Assembly: GCA_047967505.1 (NCBI GenBank)
Contig: CM106539.1
DNA from: Dipteris shenzhenensis
Lineage: Eukaryota; Polypodiophyta; Polypodiopsida; Gleicheniales
Direction: 5' to 3' (one strand)
DNA: 64,000 bases
Shown here piece by piece: positions 23,481 to 34,591 of this stretch. Made by a program: the position numbers and the translations under genes. The notes below the pieces were generated by a model. It saw only the letters and a list, made by a program, of their open reading frames with translations, was not told the DNA's origin and did no database searches. Each line of letters opens with the position of its first letter. Position 1 is the first letter of the stretch.

Positions 23481-24830
23481 AAATATCTAAACCCATGGGG
23501 AGAAGGAAAGATATGAGGCGTGGTGTCACTGTGGCGGTCTCTGCATGCTATGGAACGAAGCCCACCTAGTGTTTGAGGATGGATAAGAGGATTTCGGCTG
23601 AGAGAGGCGGTGATTGCTGCTGGGGGGGCATGAAACTTGTGATAGAGCGCTGACGCAGATCAATTTGCATAGTCCGTAGTGGGCTCCTAGCAGTAGCTCT
23701 TCGTCAAACAAGTGCCACTGTCACCCCCGTCGGCTGTGTCCCTAGTCTGTGGCGAACATCAAGGGAAGATACCCAAGCCTCATTTGTCCACCATCGCACA
23801 CTGGCGGATTTGTTGTGTCTCTCACTTTAGGTCTCGATTACGCCGTCTCCTTGGGGACCTCCGGTTCGTGCTATCTGATTGGAAAAACTCAATAATCATG
23901 TTCTAAGTGGAGTTTGGCTGGTCCCCCTGATTTGGTCTCTGTGTCATGAGAAGTGGGTCTCTCTTTCATACAGCTCATGAATGAAGATTGCTAAATGTCT
24001 CTGATCCGGATGAATCAAGTGGCTGGAGACCCAAAACCGTCTTTGAAAAGGCAATGGTGATGGCCTCGGATCTCATAGCACATAGGAATATGAAGGCCAA
24101 GTACTCTTTTGACTCAATCTCATGTAGATCACATATGGTCCAAATGCGTCCCTCTCTGGTTATGCCCTCAGCTCATCTAGTATGAATGTGTAATTTGTGT
24201 GAGGAAACATGGAACTGGCCGATCAAAATCCTTAGAGGTGGATTTGTGTGTAGCCTAGTGGGTTGATGAAGGCCTCCTCTGATATTTATAGTCAGTGATC
24301 TTTGGCTTCACAGGAAGCTTACAAGGTCTTGTATGTGTGGAGCTGTACGAGATCCTCCTTGTTAGCCTCGTGATAAGTGAGTAGAATAGAGGGGCCCTCA
24401 AAGCTATACCGAAGTGAAGGCAATCTATCCATGTGGAGTCCAAGGCTTGCAAACCATCTAAATATAGGAGCATGCCAACACCTCTAGTTACCCTTACTTG
24501 CTAATGTCAAGGATGTGGATAAAGCCATCTGTGTCAACTTGTGTCGGCCTGCAGTCAAGGAACCATAATCTCTAACTCGGTGGAGGCATGTGATCACCTG
24601 GAATGCTAAGTCCAGTTGGAGTCAGGGGGCCTCAAACTCAACGAAAAGGATGTGGAACTAACGGCTTATTGCGATCATTCGTGCTTGGGAGACAAACTCA
24701 TATTTTTGTTGGATCCCCCACGGTCAAATGGTGAGATATGGCAGGTGGGTTCATATATTTCGGTAGAGCAACAAATTGCCCTAGAGCTGCCTGTATATAA
24801 GGCGGAAATCCTTCACACTCATTGATTTAA
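23481..24830 (-). mobile_element. LINE C4: decayed repeat related to LINE C3
   Basis: This block aligns by eye with 59620-60850: both share ACAAGTGCCACT, TACGCCGTCTCC and GATTGGAAAAACTCA-like words in the same order. Around 24050-24200 it also matches the C-terminal region of LINE C3 (GATCTCATAGCA, CATGTAGATCACATATGGT). No frame is open, so it is an old copy. Confidence 0.6.
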
Positions 24831-24833
24831 AAA

Positions 24834-25330
24834 GTCCAATCTAACTCTAAAAAGTGAAGATGTTGTCTAGGATGCTCCTTTCTTGGACAAACCTATTTGA
24901 GTGTCATGGATATAGGATGATCGGGTGCCACTAGCAGATATTTGTATAGCCCCCCCCCCATTAAGCAAACCCACCTTTGTGCAAGTGTTTGAGGGAGAAG
25001 CCTCGAATCAAAGATCTGCTGGAATTTCAAATCGCAAAGGAGTGTCAATTTATTCTAAAAAACAAAGAGCAATAGACCCCACTCGCCCAAGCATTTTTGC
25101 ATCGAAATGGCCTTGAGGGTATCAAACAACTCCTCATCCATGAAGGGGGCATCCGGTTGTATTATGATGCTTGGGATGACCATAGTGGGGACGTGAGCCT
25201 AGACCTCCTCTCAGGCTAACACCTCCCATTGAGTCTTATTCTCTGCCTAGAAGATTGGTAGTAGAATCTCTAGTGGTTTGAGTGGAGCTGTCCCCATCAT
25301 CTCTCGGGAACTGTAGCTGAGCCCCTATCA
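24834..25330 (-). mobile_element. LINE A/B/D-type RT fragment, antisense, decayed
   Basis: Reverse translation gives APFMDEELFDTLKAI near 25160-25110 and an IHDTQ...GLSKKGAS...DN type segment near 24910-24850, which are the RT entry and QTGFV blocks of the L1-type LINEs in this window. Intervening sequence is unreadable. Confidence 0.6.
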
Positions 25331-25467
25331 ACCTGGGGCTTGTAGTTCCCGAGAACTATCAAGTCATCCTATCACACTATTGAACTCACCTTGCTCTAGA
25401 GCATTGATAGGAGTATCCGGATCGTTGAATCTTCATCGCATATAAGTTGAGTGTGGCACTCTTATAT

Positions 25468-25534
25468 CTATCGACTAACCAACTTACCACTAAGAGGCCA
25501 GCTATCGACTAACCAACTTACCACTAAGAGGCCA
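25468..25534 (+). repeat. Perfect 34-bp tandem duplication
   Basis: A 33-base unit starting CTATCGACTAACCAACTTAC occurs at 25468-25500 and again at 25502-25534 without a mismatch, so the duplication is recent. Confidence 0.95.
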
Positions 25535-25756
25535 ATTCCTACTCTGTGAGCCTCTCAGTTGAGGTCCAATCTCTCCTAATTGCCTTTCTCTCCTGGGGGG
25601 CCCATTTGTGCTAAAACATGTGGGCCTCGAGTTTTACATTGACTCTCTGAATTCAACTAGGTCTTCCATCTCCCTTTCCATGGGGAAGGGAAGGGGCCGG
25701 GGGGGGGGGGCGAGGTGTTGCGCGCAAGGGGAAGGGAGCACGTGTTGCACATAACA

Positions 25757-25806
25757 CACTTTTTCTCTTTTGGGTGAAATCCATTTGTCATCACACACAC
25801 ACACAC
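25757..25806 (+). repeat. Short LINE 3'-tail piece and (CA)n at the 3' side of LINE F
   Basis: GGGTGAAATCCATTTGTCAT is followed by TCACACACACACACAC up to 25806. GTGAAATCCAT also appears at the 3' ends near 31562 and 31819, so this looks like a tiny extra 3' tail of the same family inserted in the same (CA)n. Confidence 0.6.
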
Positions 25807-25892
25807 TTTTTTTTGTAAAACCAAGATACTTATATTATAAAACATTCATTTACATCCAGGCCGTGCTCAAAAGAGAGCTACAGCCCTATCCA

Positions 25893-28800
25893 TCAGAAAC
25901 AGTAAAAGAAAAGTTGAATACAAGAAACATCCAAATCTTCCTTATGTAAGGCATCATATAAAGACTGCCTTAATGAGGCTCTGAAAAACTCATAAGGATG
26001 CTGAAGAGGAGAATTCAGATATGCTTGGATGCGCTGCAGCCAGAGGGTCCATAAGGCCCAGTATCTGATCCAGTGAAAGAAGAGAGAATACTGTGACAAA
26101 GAAGCTGATAGTGTGCCATACATCCAGAAAAACCTGTAGAACCTGTGTGCTGGAAATCTGAGAGATAAAAAATAGGAGATTCTATCTAGAAGGTCTCTGG
26201 AATATGAACAAAAGCACAATAAATGCGGAATACTCTCCGATGCAAGGTGACATCTTGGACAGAGAGGTGAAGCTATTCGTCGTTTAGCCAATTTCACTCC
26301 CACTGGGAGAATACCAACAATACATCTCCATAGGAATAGTCTTTGCTTCAATGGCATTTTCAACTTCCATATCATTTGCAATCTTCCTTTCCACCAGGCT
26401 AATGATTTGTTCAGATGCCATAAAGAATTAGCATGATGGGCAATCCAAGGAGGAGGTAATATTAATCTATAAGCCTGTATAGATGTCAATGACTGCAAAG
26501 GCTTAGAAGAAATGCTTGAACTCGAAGACTGAAGGTGCCAATCTTGAAGCCTGTCACTGCCATTCAATGTCGGAATCGGAACCAGAGGAAGTAGGAGATC
26601 AGCAATAGCTTTCCAAATAGGTCTATGATGCATAGCCAGGTTGTATTGTCTACATGCTGCTGGAAAAAGGAGAATATTTCCTTGCATATCTACAACGTCA
26701 TCAATGAACCGGATACCCATTTTCATAAGATTGTAAGCTCTGATGGGTTGTTGAACAGCAAGGGGAGAGGAAAACACAGCACTCCAATGAATACTCTCCG
26801 ATCTGAGTGATGATGCTAGAGAAGCAGGATGAGGAGACCATTTGATGTGAGAGAGTACTTGCTTCCAATCCTGAATCAAGGAATTAGAAAATGGACAACC
26901 AGGGATTTTACCTTGAAATTTTCCAAGTACTACTTCCGATGGATCTACTATCCAATGTCCATAAGCATGTGTGCGCATCTGACCACACAAAATTGCTAGC
27001 ATAATAGACCAAAGCTGCTCTTGTTGAAAGAATGTTTTGAGCATAGTAATCTTTCTTGCCAACACATGATATTTGATGTTTATTATATTCAAACCACCAT
27101 GCATTCTGGGTGAGCAAAGCAAGTCCATTTTGAGCAACCGTAAAGCTTTTTTATGAAGCTTGGTTTTCCAAAAAATCTCCATGGCTTGAGACATAAAAGA
27201 TGAGAGATCTCGAGATGACCAATGTAATAGAGGAAGGTAGAACTGGACATAAGCTAGAACAATAGACTGGACAATTCGAAGCCGTACATGCAGAGGCCAT
27301 GTGGAAATCTTCCAATATTGTAATTTGTCCTGAATTTTGTTGAACACCCACAACATTTGTTGCTTATTACTGATTTTCCAGCCAATAGGATAACCCAAAT
27401 GTCTTACTATATTTTCCGGTTGAATAATCTGGCCTGGCCACAGAATAGCATGCCAATCACAAAGCTTGAGAGGCAAGAGTTTTGATTTCTGAAAATTAAT
27501 TTTAAGACCAGCTGCCAACCCAAAATCTGAAAGGGTATCCATTAAGAGGCGAATCTCCAATGGACTGTTCTTTAGCATGACGAATGAATCATCTGCATAG
27601 GCCTGCGCTATGAAGGGTCGTGAACCAGAAATCTGAAGCCCCTCTAGCTGTCCAGTATCAACCATGTGATCCATATAAAGAAGCAAAGGATGTGAAGCGA
27701 TGGCATAAAGCAAGGCACTGAGAGGACATCCTTGTCGAACCGAACGTTCGATAGTCCAAGACTCAGACAAATGTTTCCCTATAAAGCATTGTGCAGTAGA
27801 ATTTGAATAAAGCCAATATATGACATTAGATAGCTTTGGCCCAAAACCAAGTTTTTGCATGATTTGAGAGACATAATCCCACTGTACTGTATCAAACGCC
27901 TTCGCCACATCCACCTGCATGACCAACACATCTTGATCTGAATATTTAGCATATTCCATTGCGATAAGAGTGTTAGTGATATTGTCATGTATGTGCCGTC
28001 TTGGAACAAAACCATATTGCCTGGGATGAAGTCCATCATGAAGGATATCCTTTATCCGATGTACCAACATTTTGGCAATCAGTTTGTATATCACCGGCAT
28101 CAAAGTAATTGGTCTCCAGTCATCCATAGTCTCACAAAGAATCTTTTTGGGCACAAGCCTAACCAAACTATGCTTCCAAGCTGAGGGAAGATGTTGGTGC
28201 TGCCATGCTGCATTAATAAACTGCAGAATTGGACCCTTTATTTCTTGCCAAAAGGCTTCGAAAAATTCAACCATCAGACCATCCCAGCCAGGGGATTTAT
28301 GTTTACCCAAATGCTTAAGGGCTTCATCCAATTCATCATCTGAAAAAGACATTTCCAGCATTGAGGCTTTTTGCGGGGAGACAATGGGAGAAACAAGCTC
28401 AGTAAATCTGTTACGAGCCAATGCGACCTGAGGTGCAGAGGAGGATGGCTGAGAATAAAGAAACTGAAAATGATCCAGACATTGTTTTTCAAGCTGAGAG
28501 AGAGACTGGTGGGTCCAGAGACCATCTGATTTCCTTACCCTCATGATAGATTGGCTTTGTCTGTGTGCATGTAAGTTCCGGAAAAAAGATTTAGAGGAAC
28601 AGCCCTTATCTAGCATAGGTTTAACTCTGGCCCTAATCTGCCATTTAGACAGCTTGCGTTTGTCATTGGCATCAATTATAGAGGAAGCACAAGACAATAA
28701 ATGCTGCTCAGAATCAGATAGAGATCTTTGATGACTAATCTGTACAAGATACTGCTTGTATGATTTTGCCCACTAGATATGCTGTCTGGTTTCTGCCAAG

Positions 28801-29714
28801 TACCATCTTCCATATTCCTTGATGACATTTTGAATACGATGTATGAAAGAGATCCAAGCAAATCCCAGATCCTCCTGAGCATGGGATAGCAATGGCCTGC
28901 AAGCCAGTCTGATCATATGCTGAAATTTTTCATGAGAAAGATAGAATTGATTAACCTGTAAATTTCTGACTGAAGAGAGCTGCAAGTCATCCAGAGGCAT
29001 ACCAAAAGAAAGGGTGAGCCAAAGTGGAGTGTGATCAGATAATTGTTGTGAATAATCAGTCCACATCTGACATGTATATTCATCATATTGCTGAGCATGA
29101 ATGAGATAAAATCTATCAAGCCTGGCCCAATAATCTGTGAGAGCATTATGGTGATATGTAAATCCCATCACTGAAGGATGAGTTGCTGTCCATAAATCTG
29201 CAAATCGAAGTGATGAAGTCATGTGTTCCCATTGCTGGATTTCAGAGGGCAGCATATGTGATTTATGTGTGGTATTGTCCTTCCAGTGAGGAGAATTGTT
29301 AAAATCGCCAAAAAGTAGAGCATTAGAGGACCAGGGATATTGCTTTATGGAGTTCCACATTTGAGCTCTGGAAGCTGAATTTTGAGAGGCATACAAAGAT
29401 CCTATTTCAAAAATCTCTCCATTGATCATGCATTGGATAATCATCCATCGTCCACCTAGATCATTATATGCTATCAAGGGTTGCAGATCATGTCTGGCTA
29501 AAATGCACAGCCAAGAGAATTGTTCCGATCCTGAATAGAATATATCATATCCTGAAAAAAACCCATGCTGTCCAGCAAAAAAATGCTGATTATGCTCTTG
29601 GAGACATACAACATCCGGATGAGTTGTATTTATATAATGCCAGAGAAGCCTCCATTTATTCTGGTTGCAGAGGCCCTGTATATTATAGGAAAAACATTTA
29701 AGAGAAGCACGCAT
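25893..29714 (-). pseudogene. LINE F ORF2: endonuclease-RT-zf-RVT, one in-frame stop
   Basis: From ATG at 29714 to the stop at 25893 one frame covers 1,273 codons, interrupted only by TAG at 28773-28775 between the two main domains. The endonuclease carries FSYNIQG, VVCLQEHNQ, SLYASQ, LLFGDFNN, LDRFYL and SDHTPLW. RT carries KSPGWDGLMVEFF, LVPKKILCETMDDWRPITLM, QVDVAKAFDTVQWD, SVRQGCPLSALLYAI and the intact active site AYADDSF near 27590. The C-terminal zf-RVT includes LKQRLFLWRCIVGILPVGV, CPRC and HLLCFC. The protein makes the nick and the cDNA for retrotransposition. With one stop the full protein is not made unless read through. Confidence 0.95.
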
Positions 29715-29762
29715 GAAAATATATACAAGAGAATGATCGGTCCTCCAAAAGAGCGGGAGGCC

Positions 29763-30963
29763 TCAAGCCTCTGCCATTGCCACAGGGTCTTGCTGACCCT
29801 CAACTTCCAATTCCCTGATAATATCATCTTCTTCACAAAGGGGAAGACCCTTCTTGACTGCATTGACCCAAGCCTTTGAGATGGGGCTGCTTGAAGAGGT
29901 AGAAGATTGTCCTGGAGAAGGAGCAGAGGCATCCCAATTACGAGATTGGAGAGGTCTTTGTTTGAGAGGGACCGTCTTCTTTGCAGTCTGCCATCCCTCA
30001 TGAGAAGATGGAATGTTTTCTCCTAACTTGCTTTTGCCTTTATCCTTATTTTGAGCTGAATTGGCCTGGCTCCCTGTATGAACTGAAGGCTTTGCTCCTT
30101 TAGCTTCAATCTTTTCCACATATGTCTTCTGACCTCCTTTATTAGATGGCAGAGGAATAGCAGCTAGAGGAGGTGGATGAAGGATAGAAGGACACTCCGA
30201 AGCAAGATGCCCTTGTGACAAGAAAAACAAGCTCCAGCAAAAATGCCCCATTTTAAGGTGAAATATTTCTTGCCCAAATTAACACCCTCAATCTCAACTG
30301 CAATAGAAGAAGGGGTCGGTCTATCAATATCCCATAATATGCAAAAACGATTTTTATTACCTGTTGGACGAGGGGGACAGATCACTTGTCCCAATGTCAT
30401 AGCTAAACCTGGAAGCTCTGTTCTCATATAATCTGGAAAATCAACCACTTCAACCCATACAGGGCAATGATGCTTGATGAGGTTCTGATAGTCCTTATTG
30501 GGGGACCAGGGCATGATATGCACCATCTGGCGACCAAAAAATAAAGGGGACATTTCCAGCATCTTTTGTTTTGTCAAAGCATCCAAAAGATGAACTTCAT
30601 AAAATCCTCGGGAGGCAAAATAGACTCCTTCTACAAAGCATCCACCTAGAGAGAATTCACCCATTGTCCCACATCATTAGCAGAGGGAATTTTGCCTGGG
30701 AAAAAGATGATAACTGCAGTTTGAGAAAGCTTCTTCAAAGGTTGCACAAGATATGGCAGCTTCATTTTGTAAGTGAGTTCCGGAGCAGGTTGAATCCATT
30801 CCCTTCTGCTTTGTTGAAAATCATCATTCAGCATATCAAACACATAGGAAGCATCTTCAGAAGAAGGAGCTATGGGGGAAGAGGCTTCCCTTAATTGTCT
30901 TTTGGGTTCAGGAGAGAGGGCTCTCTTGACATAGTACTTGTTTGCTTCTGCCATGGAGGCCAA
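29763..30963 (-). pseudogene. LINE F ORF1: RNA-binding protein, two frameshifts
   Basis: Starts MASMAEANKYY at 30963. The first frame ends at 30646. The next begins within it (overlap 30664-30646) with FASRGFYEVHLL, VHIMPWSPNKDYQ, CPVWVEVVDFP, CPPRPTGNKNRFCILWD and FAGACFSCH, a DUF4283-like region running into a CCHC knuckle. A second shift falls inside the knuckle near 30210; the continuation GHLASECPS is in the frame opening at 30251. Lys/Ser/Pro-rich C-terminus ends at 29763, 49 bases before ORF2. The intact relative knuckle at 35.08 kb reads CFECKQFGHMASQC. Confidence 0.9.
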
Positions 30964-31350
30964 GGGATTGAACAGATATCAAACAAGGAGAATCGGACAG
31001 GGCACAAAGAAAGGCTGGCAGGAAGTACGGATGCTGGGATGAAGCACTGTACGGACACAACAAAGAAACTGACAGAAACTGTACGGACAGATTAAGAGAT
31101 TGCAAGAAGGACCGACAAGCTGTACGGGATCACTGACAGGCTGTACGGGACAACAGACAGTCTGTACGGAAGAGTTAACGACTGTACGAATTGATTAAAC
31201 GGGAAAAAGACGGACGGACTGTATGGGCTTTAGGAAGGAAAACTGCAGGTAAGAACTGACGTGCAGGGTTGAAAGGATCGGCGATGATACGGTAATCTGA
31301 CGCAGAATCCGTACGGGAACCGTACGACGGCTGTACGATGGTACGGACAA
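30964..31350 (-). promoter_or_regulatory. GTAC/CCGTACGG array in LINE F 5' UTR
   Basis: GTAC occurs 11 times (31025, 31049, 31081, 31122, 31143, 31164, 31184, 31311, 31322, 31333, 31341), against about one or two expected in this length. All but none are followed by G, mostly as CTGTACGGA or CCGTACGG. The same motif crowds the leaders of the two sister copies. GTAC is the core recognised by plant SBP/SPL proteins and of copper-response elements, so a regulatory role in the internal promoter is plausible but unproven. Confidence 0.75.
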
Positions 31351-31402
31351 AAAGATGGGCGCCAAACAACGACGGGCGACGCTGACCAGCAATCACGATC
31401 GA

Positions 31403-31496
31403 CGCTCACCGTCACACACCGGCAGCAAACTCTCGTCGAGGCTCACACCACGCTCACCGTCACACACCGGCAGCCAACTCTCGTCGAGGCTCACCC
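31403..31496 (-). repeat. 48-bp tandem duplication in LINE F leader
   Basis: The word CGCTCACCGTCACACACCGG starts at 31403 and at 31451 and is followed in both copies by CAGC, one variable base and AACTCTCGTCGAGGCTCAC. Two units of 48 bp. Tandem 5' UTR repeats are usual in LINE promoters. Confidence 0.92.
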
Positions 31497-31500
31497 TGTC

Positions 31501-31555
31501 ACCACACACACCGACACACACACACACCATCACACACACACACACACACACACAC
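31501..31555 (+). repeat. (CA)n microsatellite at the 5' side of LINE F
   Basis: Interrupted CA repeats of 55 bp, matching the (CA)n at the other end of LINE F. The T run and GGTGAAATCCAT directly after it start another short 3' tail of the family. Confidence 0.95.
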
Positions 31556-31770
31556 TTTTTTGGTGAAATCCATATGTATCATATTACAAGAAATTGTGAA
31601 ACTGTAATCATAGAGTCTTTGGTGACCCTGGCCTGTGTAAGTATCATTTCGTTTCTCCTTCTCTACGGCAATCATTTTTTGACTGTCTACATGCATGCAT
31701 TAGCCTGCTTTTTTGGCTTTAAAATGAGTTCTTTTCACACTGTAACTACTTGTCTCCTCTTTTTTGGGGG
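31556..31770 (-). mobile_element. Short LINE 3'-end remnant, antisense
   Basis: TTTTTTGGTGAAATCCATAT followed by GTATCATATTACAAGAAA matches the left end of the fragment at 31803 (GTGAAATCCATGATTGTTTA, TATTACAAGAAA). Only the first 50 or so bases are recognisable; the rest to 31770 has no feature. Confidence 0.5.
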
Positions 31771-32112
31771 ACAATTTCATAGTTTCTTGTCATCACACAC
31801 ACTTTTTTTTTAAAAAAAGTGAAATCCATGATTGTTTATATTACAAGAAAAACTACCTCAAAGCGAGAAGGTAGAAATTATATCAGTTGAAAACCTCTGT
31901 ATATGCTAAATATACATCATGATCGATGTAGTGAGTTTGCAAGCAGTCAAAAAAAGATTGCTGCAGAGAACACTTGAAGAAAGTAAATAAAGAAAATGTT
32001 GGATCACGAAAGACTTTACAATTCCTGTTTATCAACAAAGTCCAAAGTGCCCAATAACACCCAAACAAAGAAAAGATCAAACAATTTCACAGTTTCTTGT
32101 CATCACACACAC
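31771..32112 (-). mobile_element. 5'-truncated LINE 3' fragment with 32-bp target-site duplication
   Basis: Insert 31803-32080 begins with a T run (A-tail), and its minus strand encodes the ORF2 C-terminus, GCYWALWTLLIN...FFKCSLQQSFFDCL, homologous to the end of LINE F ORF2. It is flanked by ACAATTTCATAGTTTCTTGT + CATCACACACAC (31771-31802) and the same 32 bases with one T/C change (32081-32112). The duplication ends in (CA)n, so the target was again a CA repeat. Confidence 0.9.
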
Positions 32113-32119
32113 ACACACA

Positions 32120-34547
32120 TTGCCAGAAGAGTTCCATAAAGACAGACATGAAAGATGTAAGATCTGCCTTAGTGAACATGATCAGTGGCAAGTAAAATTG
32201 AATATATGCCACAAGGATGGACTGCACTAAACGTGCAAAGGCCAGGTTGCGAGTTTCCAATACTCAAGCTTTTTCCGAAGCTTAGCCAAAACCCACAATC
32301 AGTTTGTTGTCGGCGAGTGAGTTCCTACCCCAAAGGGTAACCAAGATGACGAACAAACTGAGTGGGTGGAATGATATCCCCGAGCCATAATAGACTATGC
32401 CAGTCTTTGGAATGCAAAGGGAGCAGCTTAGACTTCTAAAAATTAACATGAAGACCAGCTGCCAAACCATAAATAGAGAGGGCCTGGATCGAGGCACCAA
32501 GATCATGGGGCGTATTCTTCAGGGTAAAGAAAGAATCATCAACATAAGCTTGAGCAACCATGCTGCGATTAGCATCTAATTCCAAGCCATGAAGTGATCC
32601 TGTAGCCACAAGATGATCAATATATTGCAGCATAGGATGAGTAGAAATGGCATACAGTAAAGCACTGAGAGGGCATCCCTGGCGGACCGAACAACGAAGA
32701 GTCCACTCATCAGAGATATCCCCAGAGATAATGCAAGCCGCATTGCTATCTCTGTAAAGCCAGTAAATAACCTGCTGCATTTTTTGTCCAAACCCCAAAG
32801 CTCGCATAGTTTGCGAGATGAAATCCCATTGAACTGTGTCAAAGGCTTTTGCAATATCTACCTGTAAAAGTAGAACATCCTGCTGCGTGTATTTGGCATA
32901 TTCAATCCCAATATAAGCATTGGCAATGTTATCTGTGATATGGCGACGTGGAACAAAGCCATATTGGGAGGGATGCAACCCATCATGCAAATAACCTTTA
33001 ATCCGATCAACCACCATTTTGGCGATGATCTTGTAAATGACTGGCATGAGCGTGATTGGCCTCCAATCACCCAGTGAATCACATAGCTGCTTTTTTGGAA
33101 TCAGCTTGAGAAGACCCTTTTTCCATGACAAAGGCATCTGCTGGTTTTGCCATGCTGTATTTACCATTTGCAGCAAGGTGAATTTAAGAAGATCCCAGAA
33201 TGCAAGAAAAAATTCAACAGTGAGACCATCCCATCCTAGAGATTTCCATCTGCCACAGGATCTCAGTGCATCAGACAATTCCCTTTCAGTGAAGGGATGT
33301 TCAAAGAAGTGCTGCACACATAAATCAGCAAGCTCTGAACGAGATGTTGACCAAGAACCATCAGGCATCCGGATTCGACAGATATTGGCAGCCTTTCTTT
33401 TGTAGTGTAAACTCTTAAAAAATTGCTTGGAAGAGCAGCCTTTATCCAAAAATGCCCGTTGTCTGGATCGAGTTTCCCATTTAGCAAGCTTTCTGCGATC
33501 ATTAGATTGAAGAGAGAATTGAGCCTGACATAAGAGCATGCTTTCCTCTGAAGACAAAGGGCGAAGATGAGCAAGCTCAGTCAAACTCTGACATGTAAAT
33601 TTGGCATGTGCTACAGTCTCCCTTGTGGCTTGCATATAGGATTTGCCATAATCTCGAATAACTGCTTGCATCCGAGCAACAAAAGCCTACCAGGCATAAT
33701 CCAAACCAATGCGTATCTGACGAGAGAGAGGCTGAATAGCATCAGAGACCAAGGCTTTAAAGTCAGCATGCTCCAGATAACTACTATTAATCAGCAAAAG
33801 CCTTCGGCAAGGCAATCTGTTAGTGGGAAATTCATTTACGGAAAGCCTCAACCAAAGAGGAGCATGATCCGAATGTGTGAAAGCATGATCAACCCAAATT
33901 TGACAAGTAAAGGCATCACAATGCTGTGGATCAATCTGATACCATCTGTCCAAGTGTGCCTGATAAGAAGATTAAGCATTATGCTGAAAGGTATAACCCG
34001 GAAGCATGGGCTGTAATTCCTTCAAGAGATCAACCAAGCGCAACTGAAGCAAAAAATCAGACCATGCCTGTGTTTCAGAAGCCAACATATGAGTGTGGCC
34101 TGAGGTGTTGTCACCCGATTGAGGGGCATTATTAAATTCACCACAAATGAAGGCATGTTGTCGCCATGGATAAGTATGCATGGCAGCCTAGATCAAAGCT
34201 CTATCACGAGAAGACTGGGGGGCATAAATCGATGCAAATTCAAAAATTTCCCCTTGAACAAGGCATTGAACAATAATCCATTTACCATGGCGATCATTAA
34301 GAGCCACAACAGGTTGAAGGTCGTGCTTTACCAAAAAAGCCACACCAGAAAAGGAGTGCTCTCTAGCATAGAAGATATCATAACCAGCAAAATGGCCTAT
34401 TTGACCAGCATACATATGCTGATTATGCTCTTGCAAAGCAATTATATCATGTTGCAATTTCCTGATATACATCCAGACCAGTTTCCATTTGCGACCATCA
34501 CACATTCCCTATACATTGAGAGTAACACACTTCAGATGATCAAGCAT
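32120..34547 (-). pseudogene. LINE H ORF2: endonuclease and RT, multiple stops, truncated
   Basis: The ATG at 34547 starts LDHLKCVTLNV and a TAG follows at once in place of the Gln found in the sister copy at 41.45 kb. The same frame then runs to 32436 with a few in-frame stops (near 34185, 33969, 33690). Endonuclease motifs IIALQEHNQ, SIYAPQ, ICGEFNN, LDRWYQ and SDHAPLW are readable. RT has GWDGLTVEFF, LIPKKQLCDSLGDWRPITLM, VDIAKAFDTVQWD and SVRQGCPLSALLYAI; the active site is AYVDDSF, Val replacing the usual Ala. The region after 32436 is frameshifted. Compared with LINE F, about 30 residues between RPDG...SELADLCVQHF and EHPFTEREL are missing. Confidence 0.88.
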
Positions 34548-34591
34548 ATTTATAGTTATGGGACAGGTATGTACAGCAACTAACGGGCTGT

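Larger units (their letters stand above)
25807..31500 (-). mobile_element. LINE F: nearly intact L1-type LINE, antisense in intron 4
   Basis: Complete architecture on the minus strand: a 5' UTR (31500-30964) with a 48-bp tandem duplication and a GTAC array, ORF1 (30963-29763), ORF2 (29714-25893), then a short 3' UTR and an A-tract (T run at 25807-25814). It is flanked on both sides by (CA)n: 25792-25806 and 31501-31555. ORF2 has one stop only and ORF1 two frameshifts, making it the least damaged TE here. It shares family with the copies at 32.1-36.35 and 40.7-44.0 kb, by protein text and by the GTAC-rich leader. Confidence 0.92.
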
